Part shown: positions 1-13,093 of the stretch, piece after piece
Layout: each line of letters begins with the position of its first letter
Position numbering within the stretch: position 1 is the first letter of the stretch
Assembly: GCF_900103845.1 (NCBI RefSeq)
Contig: NZ_FNIJ01000023.1
Span: forward strand, 27,430-91,429
From: Pseudomonas jinjuensis
GTDB taxonomy: Bacteria > Pseudomonadota > Gammaproteobacteria > Pseudomonadales > Pseudomonadaceae
Reading direction: 5' to 3'
DNA: 64,000 nucleotides
Notes under the pieces: generated by a model
Told to the model about the DNA's origin: nothing
Database searches by the model: none
The model's input: the letters and a program-made list of their open reading frames with translations, nothing else
Position numbers and translations under genes: made by a program

Positions 1-813
1 GTTGACCGCCGCCTGGGTCGAGCGCGGGTCGAAGGCCTTGGAGCCGAGGGTGTTGGCCTCGCGGTTGAGTTCCTGCATGAGGAAGTCCAGGCGCCGGCCC
101 GCGGCGCCGCCGGCCTTGAGCACGCGGCGCACCTCGTTGACGTGGGTGGTCAGGCGGTCGAGTTCCTCGGCGACGTCGCTCTTCTGCGCCAGCAGGACCA
201 GCTCCTGTTCCAGGCGCTGCGGGTCGAGCTCGGCCTTCATCTCGGTGAAGCGGTCGAGGATCTTCTGCCGCTGGTTGCCCAGCATTTCCGGCACCAGGGT
301 ACGCAGGTTCGCCACTTCCGCGAGGATCGCCGCCAGCCGCTCGTCGATCAGCCGGGCCAGATCGGCGCCTTCGCGGGCGCGGCCGGCCTTGAGTTCGGCC
401 AGCGCCTGGTTGAACGCGGCCAGCGCCTCGGCGTTCAGCGCCTGCGGATCGGCGGCATCGGCCACCAGCACGCCCGGCCAGGCCAGCACGGCGAGCGGGT
501 CCAGTGCGGCCGGCTGCTTGATCAGCGCGGCCACGCTCTCGGCGGCGGCGACCAGCTGCGCGGCGCGCTCGCGGTCGACCTGCAGCGGCTTGCCGGCGTT
601 GTCCTCGCTGAAGCGCAGGGTGCATTCCACCTTGCCGCGCGACAGGCCCTGGCGCAGCGCCTCGCGCACGCTGCCTTCGAGGTCGCGGAAGGCGTCCGGC
701 AGGCGCAGGTTCGGCTCCAGGTAGCGATGATTGACGGAGCGCAGCTCCCAGCTCAGGGTGCCATTGGCACCGGCCCGTTCGACGCGGGCGAATGCGGTCA
801 TGCTGTGCACCAT
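1..813 (-). CDS. yicC: YicC/YloC family endoribonuclease, 3' end cut by window
   Basis: The visible 271 codons begin MVHSMTAFARVERAG and contain the family hallmark LRSVNHRYLEPNLRLP close to the N-terminus. The last visible residues, EANTLGSKAFDPRSTQ, match the conserved C-terminal block of the family, so only about 16 residues lie outside the window. Family members are stress-associated endoribonucleases; the substrate in this organism is not evident from sequence. A second in-frame ATG four codons later (801) could also serve, but the upstream one has GAGG about 6-7 bases ahead. It is divergent from rph, with both promoters in 814-970, the usual pseudomonad arrangement. Confidence 0.93.
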   Translation of the reverse strand, partial: MVHSMTAFARVERAGANGTLSWELRSVNHRYLEPNLRLPDAFRDLEGSVREALRQGLSRGKVECTLRFSEDNAGKPLQVDRERAAQLVAAAESVAALIKQPAALDPLAVLAWPGVLVADAADPQALNAEALAAFNQALAELKAGRAREGADLARLIDERLAAILAEVANLRTLVPEMLGNQRQKILDRFTEMKAELDPQRLEQELVLLAQKSDVAEELDRLTTHVNEVRRVLKAGGAAGRRLDFLMQELNREANTLGSKAFDPRSTQAAVN

Positions 814-922
814 GGAGCTACCTCGCTGAATTCAATACAGAAACGGGACGGGAACCGGCGATTGTACCCCAGCCGGACGACCAGCCGCACGCCGACGGTA
901 GTTCCGTAATGCAAGGCGCCTC

Positions 923-928
923 TATAAT
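923..928 (+). promoter_or_regulatory. Probable -10 box of the rph promoter
   Basis: A perfect TATAAT lies 42 bases before the rph start codon. No good -35 hexamer is visible 16-18 bases upstream, so the promoter may be weak or activator-assisted. This is inferred from the motif only. Confidence 0.5.
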
Positions 929-970
929 GGCGGCCAACCCTCAGTGTCGTCTTACCTACAGGATGCTCCG

Positions 971-1690
971 ATGAACCGTCCCAGCGGCCGTGCCGCCGAC
1001 CAGCTGCGCCCCATCCGTATCACCCGCCACTACACCAAGCATGCCGAAGGTTCGGTGCTGGTCGAATTCGGGGATACCAAGGTGATCTGCACCGTCAGCG
1101 CCGAGGCGGGAGTCCCGCGCTTCCTCAAGGGCCAGGGCCAGGGCTGGCTGACCGCCGAGTACGGCATGCTGCCGCGCTCCACCGGCGAGCGTAACCAGCG
1201 CGAGGCCAGCCGCGGCAAGCAGGGCGGGCGCACCCTGGAAATCCAGCGCCTGATCGGCCGCTCCCTGCGCGCGGCGCTGGACCTGACCAAGCTCGGCGAG
1301 AACACCCTGTACGTCGACTGCGACGTGATCCAGGCCGACGGCGGCACCCGCACCGCCTCGATCACCGGCGCCACCGTGGCGCTGATCGACGCGCTGAGCG
1401 TGCTGAAGAAGCGCGGCGCGCTGAAGGGCAATCCGCTCAGGCAACTGGTCGCCGCGGTTTCCGTGGGCATCTACAACGGCGTGCCGGTGCTCGACCTCGA
1501 CTATATCGAGGACTCCGCCGCGGAAACCGATCTCAACGTGGTGATGACCGACGCCGGCGGCTTCATCGAGGTGCAGGGCACCGCCGAGGGCACGCCCTTC
1601 CAGCCCACCGAGCTGAACGCCATGCTGGAACTGGCGCAGCAGGGCCTGCGCGAGCTGTTCGAACTGCAGCGCGCGGCGCTGGCCGACTGA
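971..1690 (+). CDS. rph: Ribonuclease PH
   Basis: RNase PH is a phosphorolytic 3'-5' exoribonuclease that trims tRNA 3' ends and leaves nucleoside diphosphates. The 239-residue product has the usual family length. It shows the N-terminal [17 protein letters not shown], the motif [16 protein letters not shown] and the phosphate-site region [15 protein letters not shown]. The start ATG at 971 is preferred over an in-frame upstream ATG at 944 because homologues begin MNRPSGR. Its position next to divergent yicC and upstream of a DUF4870 gene matches other pseudomonads. Confidence 0.97.
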   Translation: MNRPSGRAADQLRPIRITRHYTKHAEGSVLVEFGDTKVICTVSAEAGVPRFLKGQGQGWLTAEYGMLPRSTGERNQREASRGKQGGRTLEIQRLIGRSLRAALDLTKLGENTLYVDCDVIQADGGTRTASITGATVALIDALSVLKKRGALKGNPLRQLVAAVSVGIYNGVPVLDLDYIEDSAAETDLNVVMTDAGGFIEVQGTAEGTPFQPTELNAMLELAQQGLRELFELQRAALAD

Positions 1691-1712
1691 AGCGACCGAA
1701 CGAGGAGCGGCG

Positions 1713-2084
1713 ATGATCGACGACGCGCAAGTCCCGCAGACGCAACCGAGCCAGACGGCGCGGCAATGGGCGATGTTCTGCCACTTCGCCGCCTTCCTCG
1801 GCCTGGTGTTCCCCTTCGGCAACCTGCTCGGCCCGCTGATCGTCTGGCAGGTCAAGCGCGAGGCCGATCCCTACATCGACCAGCAGGGCAAGGAGGCGGT
1901 GAACTTCCAGATCACCGTCACCCTGGCCATGCTGGTGAGCTGCCTGCTGATGCTGGTGCTGGTCGGCTTCCTGCTGCTGGCGCTGGTCGGCGCCGGCGCG
2001 CTGGTGCTGACCATCATCGCCGGGATCAAGGCCAACGACGGCGTGGCCTACCGCTACCCGTTCACCTGGAGGGCGCTCAAATAG
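1713..2084 (+). CDS. DUF4870 small membrane protein
   Basis: This 123-residue protein has a short polar N-terminus followed by three hydrophobic stretches: roughly residues 22-45, a long one at 72-90, and 93-108. It carries the DUF4870 signature YIDQQGKEAVNFQIT between membrane segments. Members are small inner-membrane proteins of unknown function. An RBS-like GAGGAGCGGCG precedes the ATG. It starts 22 bases after rph stops and probably shares its transcript. A strong bidirectional terminator follows. Confidence 0.88.
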   Translation: MIDDAQVPQTQPSQTARQWAMFCHFAAFLGLVFPFGNLLGPLIVWQVKREADPYIDQQGKEAVNFQITVTLAMLVSCLLMLVLVGFLLLALVGAGALVLTIIAGIKANDGVAYRYPFTWRALK

Positions 2085-2100
2085 GCGTGCCGCGGGAATG

Positions 2101-2129
2101 AAAAAGCCGGCTTGCGAGCCGGCTTTTTT
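2101..2129. terminator. Bidirectional Rho-independent terminator between DUF4870 gene and crc
   Basis: AAAAAGCCGGCT, a short loop, then AGCCGGCTTTTTT form a stem with A and T tracts on opposite sides. It sits between convergent genes and can stop transcription from both directions. Confidence 0.9.
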
Positions 2130-2142
2130 CTGCGCGACGAAC

Positions 2143-2922
2143 TCAGATGCTCAGCGTCCAGTCGTAATCGACGATCAGCGGCGCATGCTGGGAGAAGCGC
2201 GGCTGCCGCGGCAGCTTGGCGTTGCGCACGAAGCGGCGCAGACCCGGCGTCAGCACCTGGTAGTCGAAGCGCCAGCCGAGGTTGAGCATCTCGGCCTGCT
2301 CGCTGTCCGGCCACCAGCTGTACTGGTCGCCTTCGCGGCTGACTTCGCGCAGGGCATCGACGTAGCCCATGGTGCCGAAGATCTCGTCCATCCAGCCGCG
2401 TTCCGGCGCCATGAAGCCGGGCATCTGCTGGCAGTCGCGCCAGTTCTTCACGTCCAGCTTCTGGTGGGCGACGTACAGCGACCCGCAGTAGATGTATTCG
2501 CGACGCTTGCGCCGCTGCTTGTTCAGGTACTGGGCGAAATCGTCCATGAACTTGAACTTCTGGTTCAGGTTCTCATCCCCGGCCTGCCCGGTAGGCAGGA
2601 GGAGAGCGGCGATACTCACCTTGTCGAAATCGGCTTGCAGGTAGCGCCCGTAACGATCGGCCGTCTCGAAGCCCAGGCCGCTTATGACGGCCTTGGGTTG
2701 CAGACGGCTATAGATTGCGACACCACCCTGGCTGGGTACTTCGGCGTCGCAGGCGTACAGGAAGTAGCCATCCAGCTGGTAGGACGGTTCATCCAGATCG
2801 AAAGCGGAGGCGCGGGTATCCTGCAAGCAGATCACGTCGGCATTCTGGGCTTGCAGCCAGCTGAGAAGTCCCCGCTCGGCTGCAGCCTGAATACCATTCA
2901 CGTTCACACTGATGATCCGCAT
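2143..2922 (-). CDS. crc: Catabolite repression control protein Crc
   Basis: Crc is the pseudomonad co-repressor that acts with Hfq on A-rich sites in target mRNAs to block translation of genes for less preferred carbon sources. The 259-residue product has the exonuclease/endonuclease/phosphatase fold from MRIISVNVNGIQAAAERG to the C-terminal HAPLIVDYDW, and is the length expected. From the literature, Crc lacks nuclease activity despite the fold. It is divergent from pyrE with an 82-base gap, the same neighbour as in P. aeruginosa. Confidence 0.97.
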   Translation of the reverse strand: MRIISVNVNGIQAAAERGLLSWLQAQNADVICLQDTRASAFDLDEPSYQLDGYFLYACDAEVPSQGGVAIYSRLQPKAVISGLGFETADRYGRYLQADFDKVSIAALLLPTGQAGDENLNQKFKFMDDFAQYLNKQRRKRREYIYCGSLYVAHQKLDVKNWRDCQQMPGFMAPERGWMDEIFGTMGYVDALREVSREGDQYSWWPDSEQAEMLNLGWRFDYQVLTPGLRRFVRNAKLPRQPRFSQHAPLIVDYDWTLSI

Positions 2923-3004
2923 AAATGGCCCCCAAAATCACGTGTGTGTATGATACCCGAGCTCAAACGGTTTAGCTAAATTCATACCGGCCGGTTCTAT
3001 CCCC

Positions 3005-3646
3005 ATGCAGGCATATCAACGCGAATTCATTCGTTTCGCCATCGAGCGCGGTGTTCTGCGCTTCGGCGAATTCACTCTCAAGTCCGGGCGCACCAGCCCC
3101 TACTTCTTCAATGCCGGCCTGTTCAACACGGGCCTCGCGCTGGCGCAGCTGGGACGCTTCTACGCTTCCGCTATCGTCGACAGCGGCATTTCCTTCGACG
3201 TGCTGTTCGGCCCCGCCTACAAGGGCATTCCGCTGGCGGCCACCACAGCCGTGGCGCTGGCCGAGCAGCATGGCCGCGACGTGCCCTGGTGCTTCAACCG
3301 CAAGGAAGCCAAGGACCATGGCGAAGGCGGCACCCTGGTCGGCTCGCCGCTGCAGGGCGACGTGCTGATCATCGATGACGTGATCACCGCCGGCACCGCG
3401 ATCCGCGAAGTCATGCAGATCATCGACGCGCAGGGCGCCAAGGCCGCCGGCGTGCTGATCGCGCTGAACCGCCAGGAGCGCGGCAAGGGCGAGCTGTCGG
3501 CGATCCAGGAAGTCGAACGCGACTTCGGCATGCCGGTGGTGAGTATCGTGTCGCTGGAGCAGGTGCTTGAATATCTGGCAGGCGATGCCGAGCTGAAGCG
3601 CCACCTGCCGGCGGTGGAAGCCTATCGCGCGCAGTACGGCATCTAA
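3005..3646 (+). CDS. pyrE: Orotate phosphoribosyltransferase
   Basis: PyrE makes orotidine 5'-phosphate from orotate and PRPP in pyrimidine synthesis. The 213-residue product has the PRPP-binding loop [18 protein letters not shown] and the substrate region [16 protein letters not shown] near the N-terminus. Both are intact and length is normal. The gene is divergent from crc and followed by a gene for a DUF4124 exported protein 27 bases downstream. Confidence 0.97.
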   Translation: MQAYQREFIRFAIERGVLRFGEFTLKSGRTSPYFFNAGLFNTGLALAQLGRFYASAIVDSGISFDVLFGPAYKGIPLAATTAVALAEQHGRDVPWCFNRKEAKDHGEGGTLVGSPLQGDVLIIDDVITAGTAIREVMQIIDAQGAKAAGVLIALNRQERGKGELSAIQEVERDFGMPVVSIVSLEQVLEYLAGDAELKRHLPAVEAYRAQYGI

Positions 3647-3673
3647 TCGCAACCGGGACAGGGGTGTCTGGGC

Positions 3674-4300
3674 ATGGTCAAGCGGGGTGCTTTCGGTTAC
3701 CGGTTCTGGCTGGGCCTGCTGGGCTCCGGCCTGACCTGCGCTGCGCTCGCCGCCGGTCCGGCTGCCAGTGGCCCTGTCGAGCTGTACCGCTACGTCAATG
3801 ACAAGGGCGTGACCGTCATCGACCGCCTCGGCGTGCCGCCGCAGTACATCGGCAAGGGCTACGAGGTGCTCAACGAGCAGGGGCGGGTGATCCGCACCGT
3901 GCCGCCGGCGCCCACCGCGGAAGAGCGCGCCCGGCGCAAGGCCGAGGCCGCCCAGGCCAGTACCGATGCACAACTGCTGCGGCTGTACACCAGCGTCGAG
4001 GACGTCGACCGCGCCCGCGAGCGCAAGCTGTCCGAGCTGGATGGCCTGAGCAGCGTCGCCCGCGGCAACCTGCAATCGGTGAAGACCCAGCAGGTCAACC
4101 TGCAGTCCCAGGCCGCCGAACAGGAACGCGCCGGACGGCAGGTGCCGGATCAGTTGATCGACCAGCTGAACAGCCTGAAGTCGGAAGAGAAGCGCCTGTT
4201 GCAGGACATCCAGCACTACCAGCGCTTGCGCACCCGGACCAGCGCGTCCTTCGATGCCGATCGCGCACGCCTGGTGCAACTGCTCGGCGAGTCGCGCTGA
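3674..4300 (+). CDS. DUF4124 exported coiled-coil protein
   Basis: The 208-residue product begins with a probable signal peptide (positive start, hydrophobic FWLGLLGSGLTCAALAA). A DUF4124 segment follows (VELYRYVNDKGVTVIDR), and then a long charged helical region from about residue 75 to the end, rich in Glu, Arg and Gln, that is likely coiled coil. The family is periplasmic and of unknown function. It follows pyrE closely and ends 3 bases before a convergent thioesterase gene. Confidence 0.8.
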   Translation: MVKRGAFGYRFWLGLLGSGLTCAALAAGPAASGPVELYRYVNDKGVTVIDRLGVPPQYIGKGYEVLNEQGRVIRTVPPAPTAEERARRKAEAAQASTDAQLLRLYTSVEDVDRARERKLSELDGLSSVARGNLQSVKTQQVNLQSQAAEQERAGRQVPDQLIDQLNSLKSEEKRLLQDIQHYQRLRTRTSASFDADRARLVQLLGESR

Positions 4301-4303
4301 GCC

Positions 4304-4747
4304 TCACCCGGCCGGCAGGTTCTTCTCGAAAGATTCGATGCGCGTGCGCAGCCATTCCGGCAGGAGCTGGCTGCGGCGGCCCTCGCCGGCATACGCATAG
4401 ACCAGTTCGCCGCGCGTCAGCGACTGTTCCTCGCACCAGATGCCGATCTCGAAGGTCATGCTGCTGCGGCCCAGGCGGGCTACCCGCACGCCGATCTCCA
4501 GCCAGTCGTCGTAGCGCGCCGGGGCCAGGTATTCGAGGGTGGTCTTCACCGCGAACAGGTCGCCGCCGCCGCGCAGCAGGTCGGCCGGATAGCGGATGTC
4601 CAGGTGCCGGTAGTATTCGGTGGTGGCTACGTCGGCGTAGCTCAGGTAGTTGCCGTTGAAGACGATCCCTTGCGGATCGACCTCCGACCAGCGCACGCGC
4701 AGGCCGTGGAAGAAAGCGAAATCGCTGCGTTGCGGAACGGACGTCAT
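4304..4747 (-). CDS. Acyl-CoA thioesterase, 4HBT/YbgC type
   Basis: This 147-residue hot-dog fold protein hydrolyses acyl-CoA thioesters; the natural substrate cannot be read from sequence. The family active-site segment is present as RWSEVDPQGIVFNGNYLSY, including the catalytic Asp of the DxxG motif. The ATG is preceded by GGAGGCGAGC, a strong RBS. It lies downstream of argB on the same strand after a 55-base gap, so it may be read from the coaBC-dut-algC-argB transcript. The function is inferred from the family only. Confidence 0.85.
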   Translation of the reverse strand: MTSVPQRSDFAFFHGLRVRWSEVDPQGIVFNGNYLSYADVATTEYYRHLDIRYPADLLRGGGDLFAVKTTLEYLAPARYDDWLEIGVRVARLGRSSMTFEIGIWCEEQSLTRGELVYAYAGEGRRSQLLPEWLRTRIESFEKNLPAG

Positions 4748-4802
4748 GCTCGCCTCCGGAAGAGACCGGCCGCCACGGCGCGGGGCCGTGGCGGCTGGCG
4801 GA

Positions 4803-8332
<3,530 letters not shown>

Positions 8333-8368
8333 GCAACGTCTCCTCGGCGATTCATCCTGAAGTCGGCG

Positions 8369-8824
8369 TCAGTGGCTGCCCGAATGCCCGAAACCACCGG
8401 CGCCGCGCTGGCTTTCGTCGAAGCTGTCGACCAGCTCGAAATGCGCCTGCACCACCGGCACCAGAACCAGCTGGGCGATGCGCTCGCCGACGGCGATGGT
8501 GAACGGGGTCTGGCCGCGGTTCCAGCAGGACACCATCAGCTCGCCCTGGTAGTCCGAGTCGATCAGCCCGACCAGGTTGCCCAGCACCACGCCGTGCTTG
8601 TGGCCCAGGCCGGAGCGCGGCAGGACCAGCGCGGCCAGGTTCGGGTCGGCGATATGGATGGACAGGCCGGTGGGGATCAGCAGGGTCTGGCCCGGCTCGA
8701 GGACGGTGTCCTCCTTGAGCATGGCGCGCAGGTCGAGGCCGGCGGAGCCGGGCGTGGCGTACTGCGGCAGGGGGAATTCCGCGCCGATGCGCGGATCGAG
8801 GATCTTGGCTTGCAGTGAATGCAT
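8369..8824 (-). CDS. dut: dUTP diphosphatase
   Basis: Dut hydrolyses dUTP to dUMP, limiting uracil in DNA and feeding dTMP synthesis. The trimeric dUTPase motifs appear in order: [43 protein letters not shown] and the C-terminal glycine-rich [10 protein letters not shown]. The length of 151 residues is typical. It lies 7 bases after coaBC and 36 before algC on the same strand, the operon order seen in P. aeruginosa. Confidence 0.97.
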   Translation of the reverse strand: MHSLQAKILDPRIGAEFPLPQYATPGSAGLDLRAMLKEDTVLEPGQTLLIPTGLSIHIADPNLAALVLPRSGLGHKHGVVLGNLVGLIDSDYQGELMVSCWNRGQTPFTIAVGERIAQLVLVPVVQAHFELVDSFDESQRGAGGFGHSGSH

Positions 8825-8831
8825 CGGGTTC

Positions 8832-10040
8832 TCAGTGCTGTTGGCGGCGTTCGGCGATGAAGGCGATCAGCTGGCGGGCGATCTTGCCCTTGCTGGTCTG
8901 GGCGAAGCTGGTTTCGTGCAGCTCGCGGTCGATCACGGTGATCGCGTTCTCTTCGCTATTGAAGCCGATCGAGGGGTTGGCCACGTCGTTGGCGACGATC
9001 AGGTCGAGGTTCTTGTCCTTCAGCTTGCGCGCGGCGTACTGCAGGAGGTTCTCGGTTTCCGCGGCGAAGCCGACGCTGAATGGCCGGTCGCTGCGCTGCG
9101 CCAGGGTGGCGAGGATGTCCGGGTTGCGCACCAGCTGCAGCAGCAGGCCGTCGCCGGTGGTGGGGTCCTTCTTCAGCTTCTGCTCGGCGATCACTTCCGG
9201 GCGGTAGTCGGCGACGGCGGCGGCGGCGATGAGGATGTCGGCCGGCATCGCGGCCTCGCAGGCGGCGAGCATGTCGCGGGCGCTGACCACGTCGACGCGG
9301 GCGACCCGGTCCGGCGTCGGCAGGTGCACCGGGCCGGTCACCAGGGTCACGCGGGCGCCGGCTTCGGCGGCGGCCTCGGCGAGGGCGAAGCCCATCTTGC
9401 CGGAGCTGTGGTTGGTGATGTAGCGCACCGGATCGATGTTTTCCTGGGTCGGGCCGGCGGTGATCAGGATGTGCTGGCCGGTCAGGCTCTGGAACTGGAA
9501 GCAGTCGGCGGCCCGCTGGGCCAGCTCCTCTGCCTCCAGCATGCGCCCCGGACCGACGTCGCCGCAGGCCTGGCTGCCGGCAGCGGGACCGAAGAAGTGC
9601 ATGCCGCGGCCGCGCAGCAGCTCGGCGTTGGACTGGGTGGCCGGGTCGCGCCACATCGCCTGGTTCATCGCCGGGGCGAGGGCGACCTGGGCGTCGGTGG
9701 CCAGCACCAGGGTGGTCAGCAGGTCGTTGGCGATGCCCTGGGCCAGGCGCGCCATGACGTCGGCGGTGGCCGGGGCGATCAGCACCAGGTCGGCCCAGCG
9801 GGCCAGTTCGATGTGGCCCATGGCCGCTTCGGCGGCGGGGTCGAGCAGGTCCATGTGCACCGGGTGGCCGGACAGGGCCTGCATGGTCAGGGGAGTGATG
9901 AATTCACGCCCGCCCTGGGTCATCACGACGCGGACTTCGGCGCCCAGGTCGCGCAGGCGGCGGACCAGTTCGGCGCTCTTGTAGGCGGCGATACCGCCAC
10001 CCACACCCAGGACGATGCGTTTCTTGTACAGCCGCAGCAT
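8832..10040 (-). CDS. coaBC: Bifunctional phosphopantothenoylcysteine decarboxylase/synthase
   Basis: CoaBC performs two coenzyme A synthesis steps: CTP-dependent ligation of cysteine to phosphopantothenate and FMN-dependent decarboxylation. The 402 residues hold an N-terminal flavin decarboxylase domain ([40 protein letters not shown]) and a C-terminal synthase domain ([19 protein letters not shown], then SSGKMG). Both halves look complete. It is the first gene of the leftward operon with dut, algC and argB and is divergent from radC. Confidence 0.96.
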   Translation of the reverse strand: MLRLYKKRIVLGVGGGIAAYKSAELVRRLRDLGAEVRVVMTQGGREFITPLTMQALSGHPVHMDLLDPAAEAAMGHIELARWADLVLIAPATADVMARLAQGIANDLLTTLVLATDAQVALAPAMNQAMWRDPATQSNAELLRGRGMHFFGPAAGSQACGDVGPGRMLEAEELAQRAADCFQFQSLTGQHILITAGPTQENIDPVRYITNHSSGKMGFALAEAAAEAGARVTLVTGPVHLPTPDRVARVDVVSARDMLAACEAAMPADILIAAAAVADYRPEVIAEQKLKKDPTTGDGLLLQLVRNPDILATLAQRSDRPFSVGFAAETENLLQYAARKLKDKNLDLIVANDVANPSIGFNSEENAITVIDRELHETSFAQTSKGKIARQLIAFIAERRQQH

Positions 10041-10294
10041 AGGCCTGCCTTAATCAGAAATTGGACGACACGCGAAAACCTGGCGATGTTGCGTCAAAGA
10101 TGGCCTGGATGCTGTTAGACAAACGTAAACGCCGCGCCCCACCGTCTTTGTCCTGCCGCATCCCGCTGGGAGATTTTTCCCACAGAACCTGAGGCCGAAG
10201 GCGTTTCCCCAGGCCGCAAGCCGCGCAAAAAGGATGGGCTAAGATAGCACAGCGCCCGCACGGGAACAGCGGGCCGGCTCGACTGGGAGGTCCT

Positions 10295-10969
10295 GTGAGC
10301 ATTCGTGAATGGCCCGCGGCGGAGCGCCCGCGGGAGAAGCTGCTGGAACGCGGTGCGGCGAGCCTGAGCGACGCCGAACTGCTGGCGATCTTCCTGCGCA
10401 CCGGGGTGGCCGGCTGCAGCGCGGTGGAACTGGCGCGGCGCCTGCTGCAGGAGTTCGGCAGCCTGCGTGCGCTACTGGAGGCCGACCTGGCCTCGTTCGG
10501 CAGCCATCTCGGCCTCGGCCCGGCCAAGTACGCGCAGTTGCAGGCGGTGCTGGAAATGGCCCGTCGTCACCTCGCCGAGCAGCTGCGCCGCGACTCCGCC
10601 CTGGAAAGCCCGCAGGCGGTGCGCGACTACCTCAAGGCGCGCCTGCGCCACGAGCCACACGAGGTGTTCGCCTGCCTGTTCCTCGACAGCCGGCACCGGG
10701 TGCTGGCCTTCGAGGTGCTGTTCCACGGCTCCATCGACGGCGCCAGCGTCTACCCGCGCCAGGTGGTCAAGCGCGCCCTGGCGCACAACGCGGCGGCGCT
10801 GATCCTCACCCATAACCACCCCTCCGGCGTGGCCGAACCGAGCCAGGCCGACCGTGCGCTGACCCAGCGGATGAAGGATGCGCTGGCGCTGGTGGACGTG
10901 CGGGTGCTCGACCATTTCATCGTCGGCGACGGCGAGCCGCTGTCGATGGCCGAGCATGGCTGGATGTGA
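10295..10969 (+). CDS. radC: RadC family JAB1/MPN-domain protein
   Basis: The 224-residue product has an N-terminal helix-hairpin-helix-like region (about residues 20-70) and a C-terminal JAB1 domain with the metal motif [14 protein letters not shown] followed by the conserved DHFIVG. The true role of RadC is unclear; the old DNA repair assignment in E. coli was shown to be wrong. Translation starts at GTG 10295 behind GGGAGG. The gene is divergent from coaBC with a 254-base gap. Confidence 0.93.
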   Translation: MSIREWPAAERPREKLLERGAASLSDAELLAIFLRTGVAGCSAVELARRLLQEFGSLRALLEADLASFGSHLGLGPAKYAQLQAVLEMARRHLAEQLRRDSALESPQAVRDYLKARLRHEPHEVFACLFLDSRHRVLAFEVLFHGSIDGASVYPRQVVKRALAHNAAALILTHNHPSGVAEPSQADRALTQRMKDALALVDVRVLDHFIVGDGEPLSMAEHGWM

Positions 10970-10980
10970 GGCGGGCTCTC

Positions 10981-11031
10981 ATCGTTCCCAGGCTCCCGCG
11001 TGGGAACGCATCCGTGGACGCTCCAGCGTCC
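10981..11031. repeat. Dispersed palindromic repeat, copy 1
   Basis: The unit contains a short inverted repeat (TTCCCAGGCTCCCGCGTGGGAA) followed by GCATCCGTGGACGCTCCAGC. A closely similar copy is at 54140-54191, and the hairpin core alone recurs at 30329-30358. It lies just after radC. Confidence 0.75.
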
Positions 11032-11041
11032 CAGCGCGGGT

Positions 11042-11129
11042 ACGTAGGGTGGATCACGCTCCATCGATCCACCACGGCCGCGCAGGCGGCCCCGCAATGG
11101 TGGATGGAAGAGCGCCATCCACCCTACGT
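11042..11129. repeat. Imperfect inverted repeat with GTAGGGTGGAT ends
   Basis: The ends ACGTAGGGTGGAT and ATCCACCCTACGT are exact inverses flanking about 60 bases with further self-complementary segments (TCGATCCACCA against TGGTGGATGGA). It is an intergenic repeat between radC and a convergent transporter gene; the GTAGGGTGG core reappears in inverse form at 15811-15823. Confidence 0.7.
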
Positions 11130-11147
11130 TTCGCTGGCCCCCTGTGT

Positions 11148-12725
11148 TCAGCGCGACAGGCTGACCCTGGAGAAATCCTGCCGGCCGAACGGATTGACCG
11201 CATAGCCGCCCACTTCCTTGCGCAGCAGGGCGAAGGCGGTGGGATGCGCCAGCGGCAGCCACAGCGCCTGGTCGTGGATGATCTGCTGGGCCTGGCGGTA
11301 CAGCGCGCTGCGCTTGCCCTGGTCGGCGATGCCCTTGGCCTGGGCGATCAGGCCGTCCAGCTTCTCGTCGCAATAACGTGCGAAGTTCAGCCCGGATTTC
11401 ACGCTGGCGCAGGAAAACTGCGGGGTGAGGAAGTTGTCCGGATCGCCGTTGTCGCCGGCCCAGCCCATGAACAGCAGGTCGTGCTCGCCGGCCTTGGCAC
11501 GGCGGATCAGCTCGCCCCATTCGATCACCCGGATCTCCGCCTGGATGCCGATCTTCGCCAGGTCGGCCTGCAGCATCTGCGCGCCCTGGCTCGGATTGGG
11601 GTTGAGCAGGCTGCCGGAGGGGCGGGTCCAGATGGTCGTCTTGAAGCCGTCCTTTAATCCGGCCTCGCTCAGCAGTGCCCTGGCCTTGGCGAGGTCCTGC
11701 GGATAGCCGGGGATGTCCTTGGCGTAGCTCCAGGTGTTCGGCGGGTAGACGCCGTCGGCGGCGATGGCGCTGTCGCCGAACACCGCCTGCAGGTAGCTGC
11801 GCTTGTCGAAGGCGAGGTTGATCGCCTGGCGCACCCCGGGGTTGTCCAGCGGTGCGTGCTGGCTGTTGATGCCGACGAAGGCGGTCATGAAGGCCGGGGT
11901 CTGCTCGATCTTCAGGTTGCCGTCCTGGCGCGCGCTTTCCACGTCCAGGGGTTTCGGTGACAGGGCGATCTGGCACTCGCCGCGCTTGAGCTTCTGCAGG
12001 CGCACGCTGGCGTCCGGAGTGATGGCGAACACCAGGTTATCCACAGCCGGTTTCCCGCCGAAGTAGTCGGGGTTGGCGGCGTAGCGCACCACGGCGTCCT
12101 TCTGGAAGCGGCGGAACACGAAGGGACCGCTGCCGATCGGCTGGGCATTGAGCTTCTCCGGCGTGCCGGCCTTCATCAACTGGTCGGCGTACTCGGCGGA
12201 ATAAATAGAAGCGAAGCCCATGCTCAGCATCGGCAGGAAGGTGGCGTCCGGGTGATCGAGGACGAAGCGCACGCGCAGGTCGTCGACCTTCTCGACGGCC
12301 TTGACCAGCGCCGGCAGCTGCATCGACTGGGCGTGGGGGAAACCGCTCTTGGCGACCTTGTGCCAGGGCTGCGCCGGGTCGAGCATGCGCTGGAAGCTGA
12401 ACAGCACGTCGTCTGCATTCAGCGTGCGGCCTGGCTTGAAGTAGTCGGTGTGGTGGAATTTCACCCCGCCGCGCAGCTGGAAGTCGTAGGTCAGGCCGTC
12501 GGCCGAGATGCTCCAGCTCTCCGCCAGGCCGGGCACGACCTCGCCGCGGCCGGCGTCGAATTCCACCAGGCGGTTCATCAGCACGTCCGCCGAGGCGTTG
12601 GTGGTGGTCAGCGAGTTGTACTGGACCACGTCGAAGCCTTCCGGACTGGCTTCGGTGCAGACGCTGAGGGTGGCGGCGCTGGCCAGCGCAGGGCTGAGCA
12701 GGGCGGCGAGAAGGGCGAGACGCAT
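11148..12725 (-). CDS. ABC transporter periplasmic binding protein, peptide/nickel class
   Basis: This 525-residue SBP_bac_5 protein delivers a solute, probably a di- or oligopeptide, to an ABC importer. It has a signal peptide (MRLALLAALLSPALASAA). The family core includes VPGLAESWSISADGLTYDF and FHHTDYFKPGRTLNADDVLF near the N-terminus, and a lobe containing GINSQHAPLDNPGVRQAINLAFDK further on. I chose the ATG at 12725, which has GGAG about 6 bases upstream; an upstream in-frame ATG would spoil the signal peptide. No permease or ATPase genes are adjacent, so it works with a transporter encoded elsewhere. Substrate is inferred from the family. Confidence 0.9.
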   Translation of the reverse strand: MRLALLAALLSPALASAATLSVCTEASPEGFDVVQYNSLTTTNASADVLMNRLVEFDAGRGEVVPGLAESWSISADGLTYDFQLRGGVKFHHTDYFKPGRTLNADDVLFSFQRMLDPAQPWHKVAKSGFPHAQSMQLPALVKAVEKVDDLRVRFVLDHPDATFLPMLSMGFASIYSAEYADQLMKAGTPEKLNAQPIGSGPFVFRRFQKDAVVRYAANPDYFGGKPAVDNLVFAITPDASVRLQKLKRGECQIALSPKPLDVESARQDGNLKIEQTPAFMTAFVGINSQHAPLDNPGVRQAINLAFDKRSYLQAVFGDSAIAADGVYPPNTWSYAKDIPGYPQDLAKARALLSEAGLKDGFKTTIWTRPSGSLLNPNPSQGAQMLQADLAKIGIQAEIRVIEWGELIRRAKAGEHDLLFMGWAGDNGDPDNFLTPQFSCASVKSGLNFARYCDEKLDGLIAQAKGIADQGKRSALYRQAQQIIHDQALWLPLAHPTAFALLRKEVGGYAVNPFGRQDFSRVSLSR

Positions 12726-12915
12726 GACGGACTCCGAGCGGGGTGACAGAATGCCCATCCGGCAGGCTGGGCGGGGTCATGCAAGACCGTTGTCGGCCTT
12801 GAGCGCCTTACCCTAGACCATGGGGCCGGCGCGGACAACGGCGAAAATCGACGAACGGCAGGCGTGGCGCGGCCCGCAGCTCCGCGGTCGGCATCCGTTC
12901 GGAGCGCTCCCGGCC

Positions 12916-12945
12916 TTGCGGCGGCAATGGCGTTTCTGATATAAA
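12916..12945 (+). promoter_or_regulatory. Probable sigma-70 promoter of rpmB-rpmG
   Basis: TTGCGG (12916-12921), an 18-base spacer and TATAAA (12940-12945) lie about 150 bases ahead of rpmB, leaving a leader of about 140 bases. Confidence 0.55.
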
Positions 12946-13048
12946 GCTGCGCTCTTTTCTGGGGCCACGCCGTTCCTGCCGGATTTCAGCTGGCAGCGAG
13001 GCGGGTAAGACCCGGGGGAATCGAGAATCCAATACAGAGTTTAAGCAG

Positions 13049-13067
13049 CCAACCCATGCCGGGTTGG
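13049..13067 (+). other. Leader hairpin ahead of rpmB
   Basis: CCAACCC, a 5-base ATGCC loop, and GGGTTGG form a perfect seven-pair hairpin in the mRNA leader, 27 bases before the rpmB start codon. Ribosomal protein operons are often autoregulated through leader structure, but no such role is known to me for this one. Confidence 0.45.
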
Positions 13068-13093
13068 GCATGTGGTTTATAGAGGGCTGAGCC

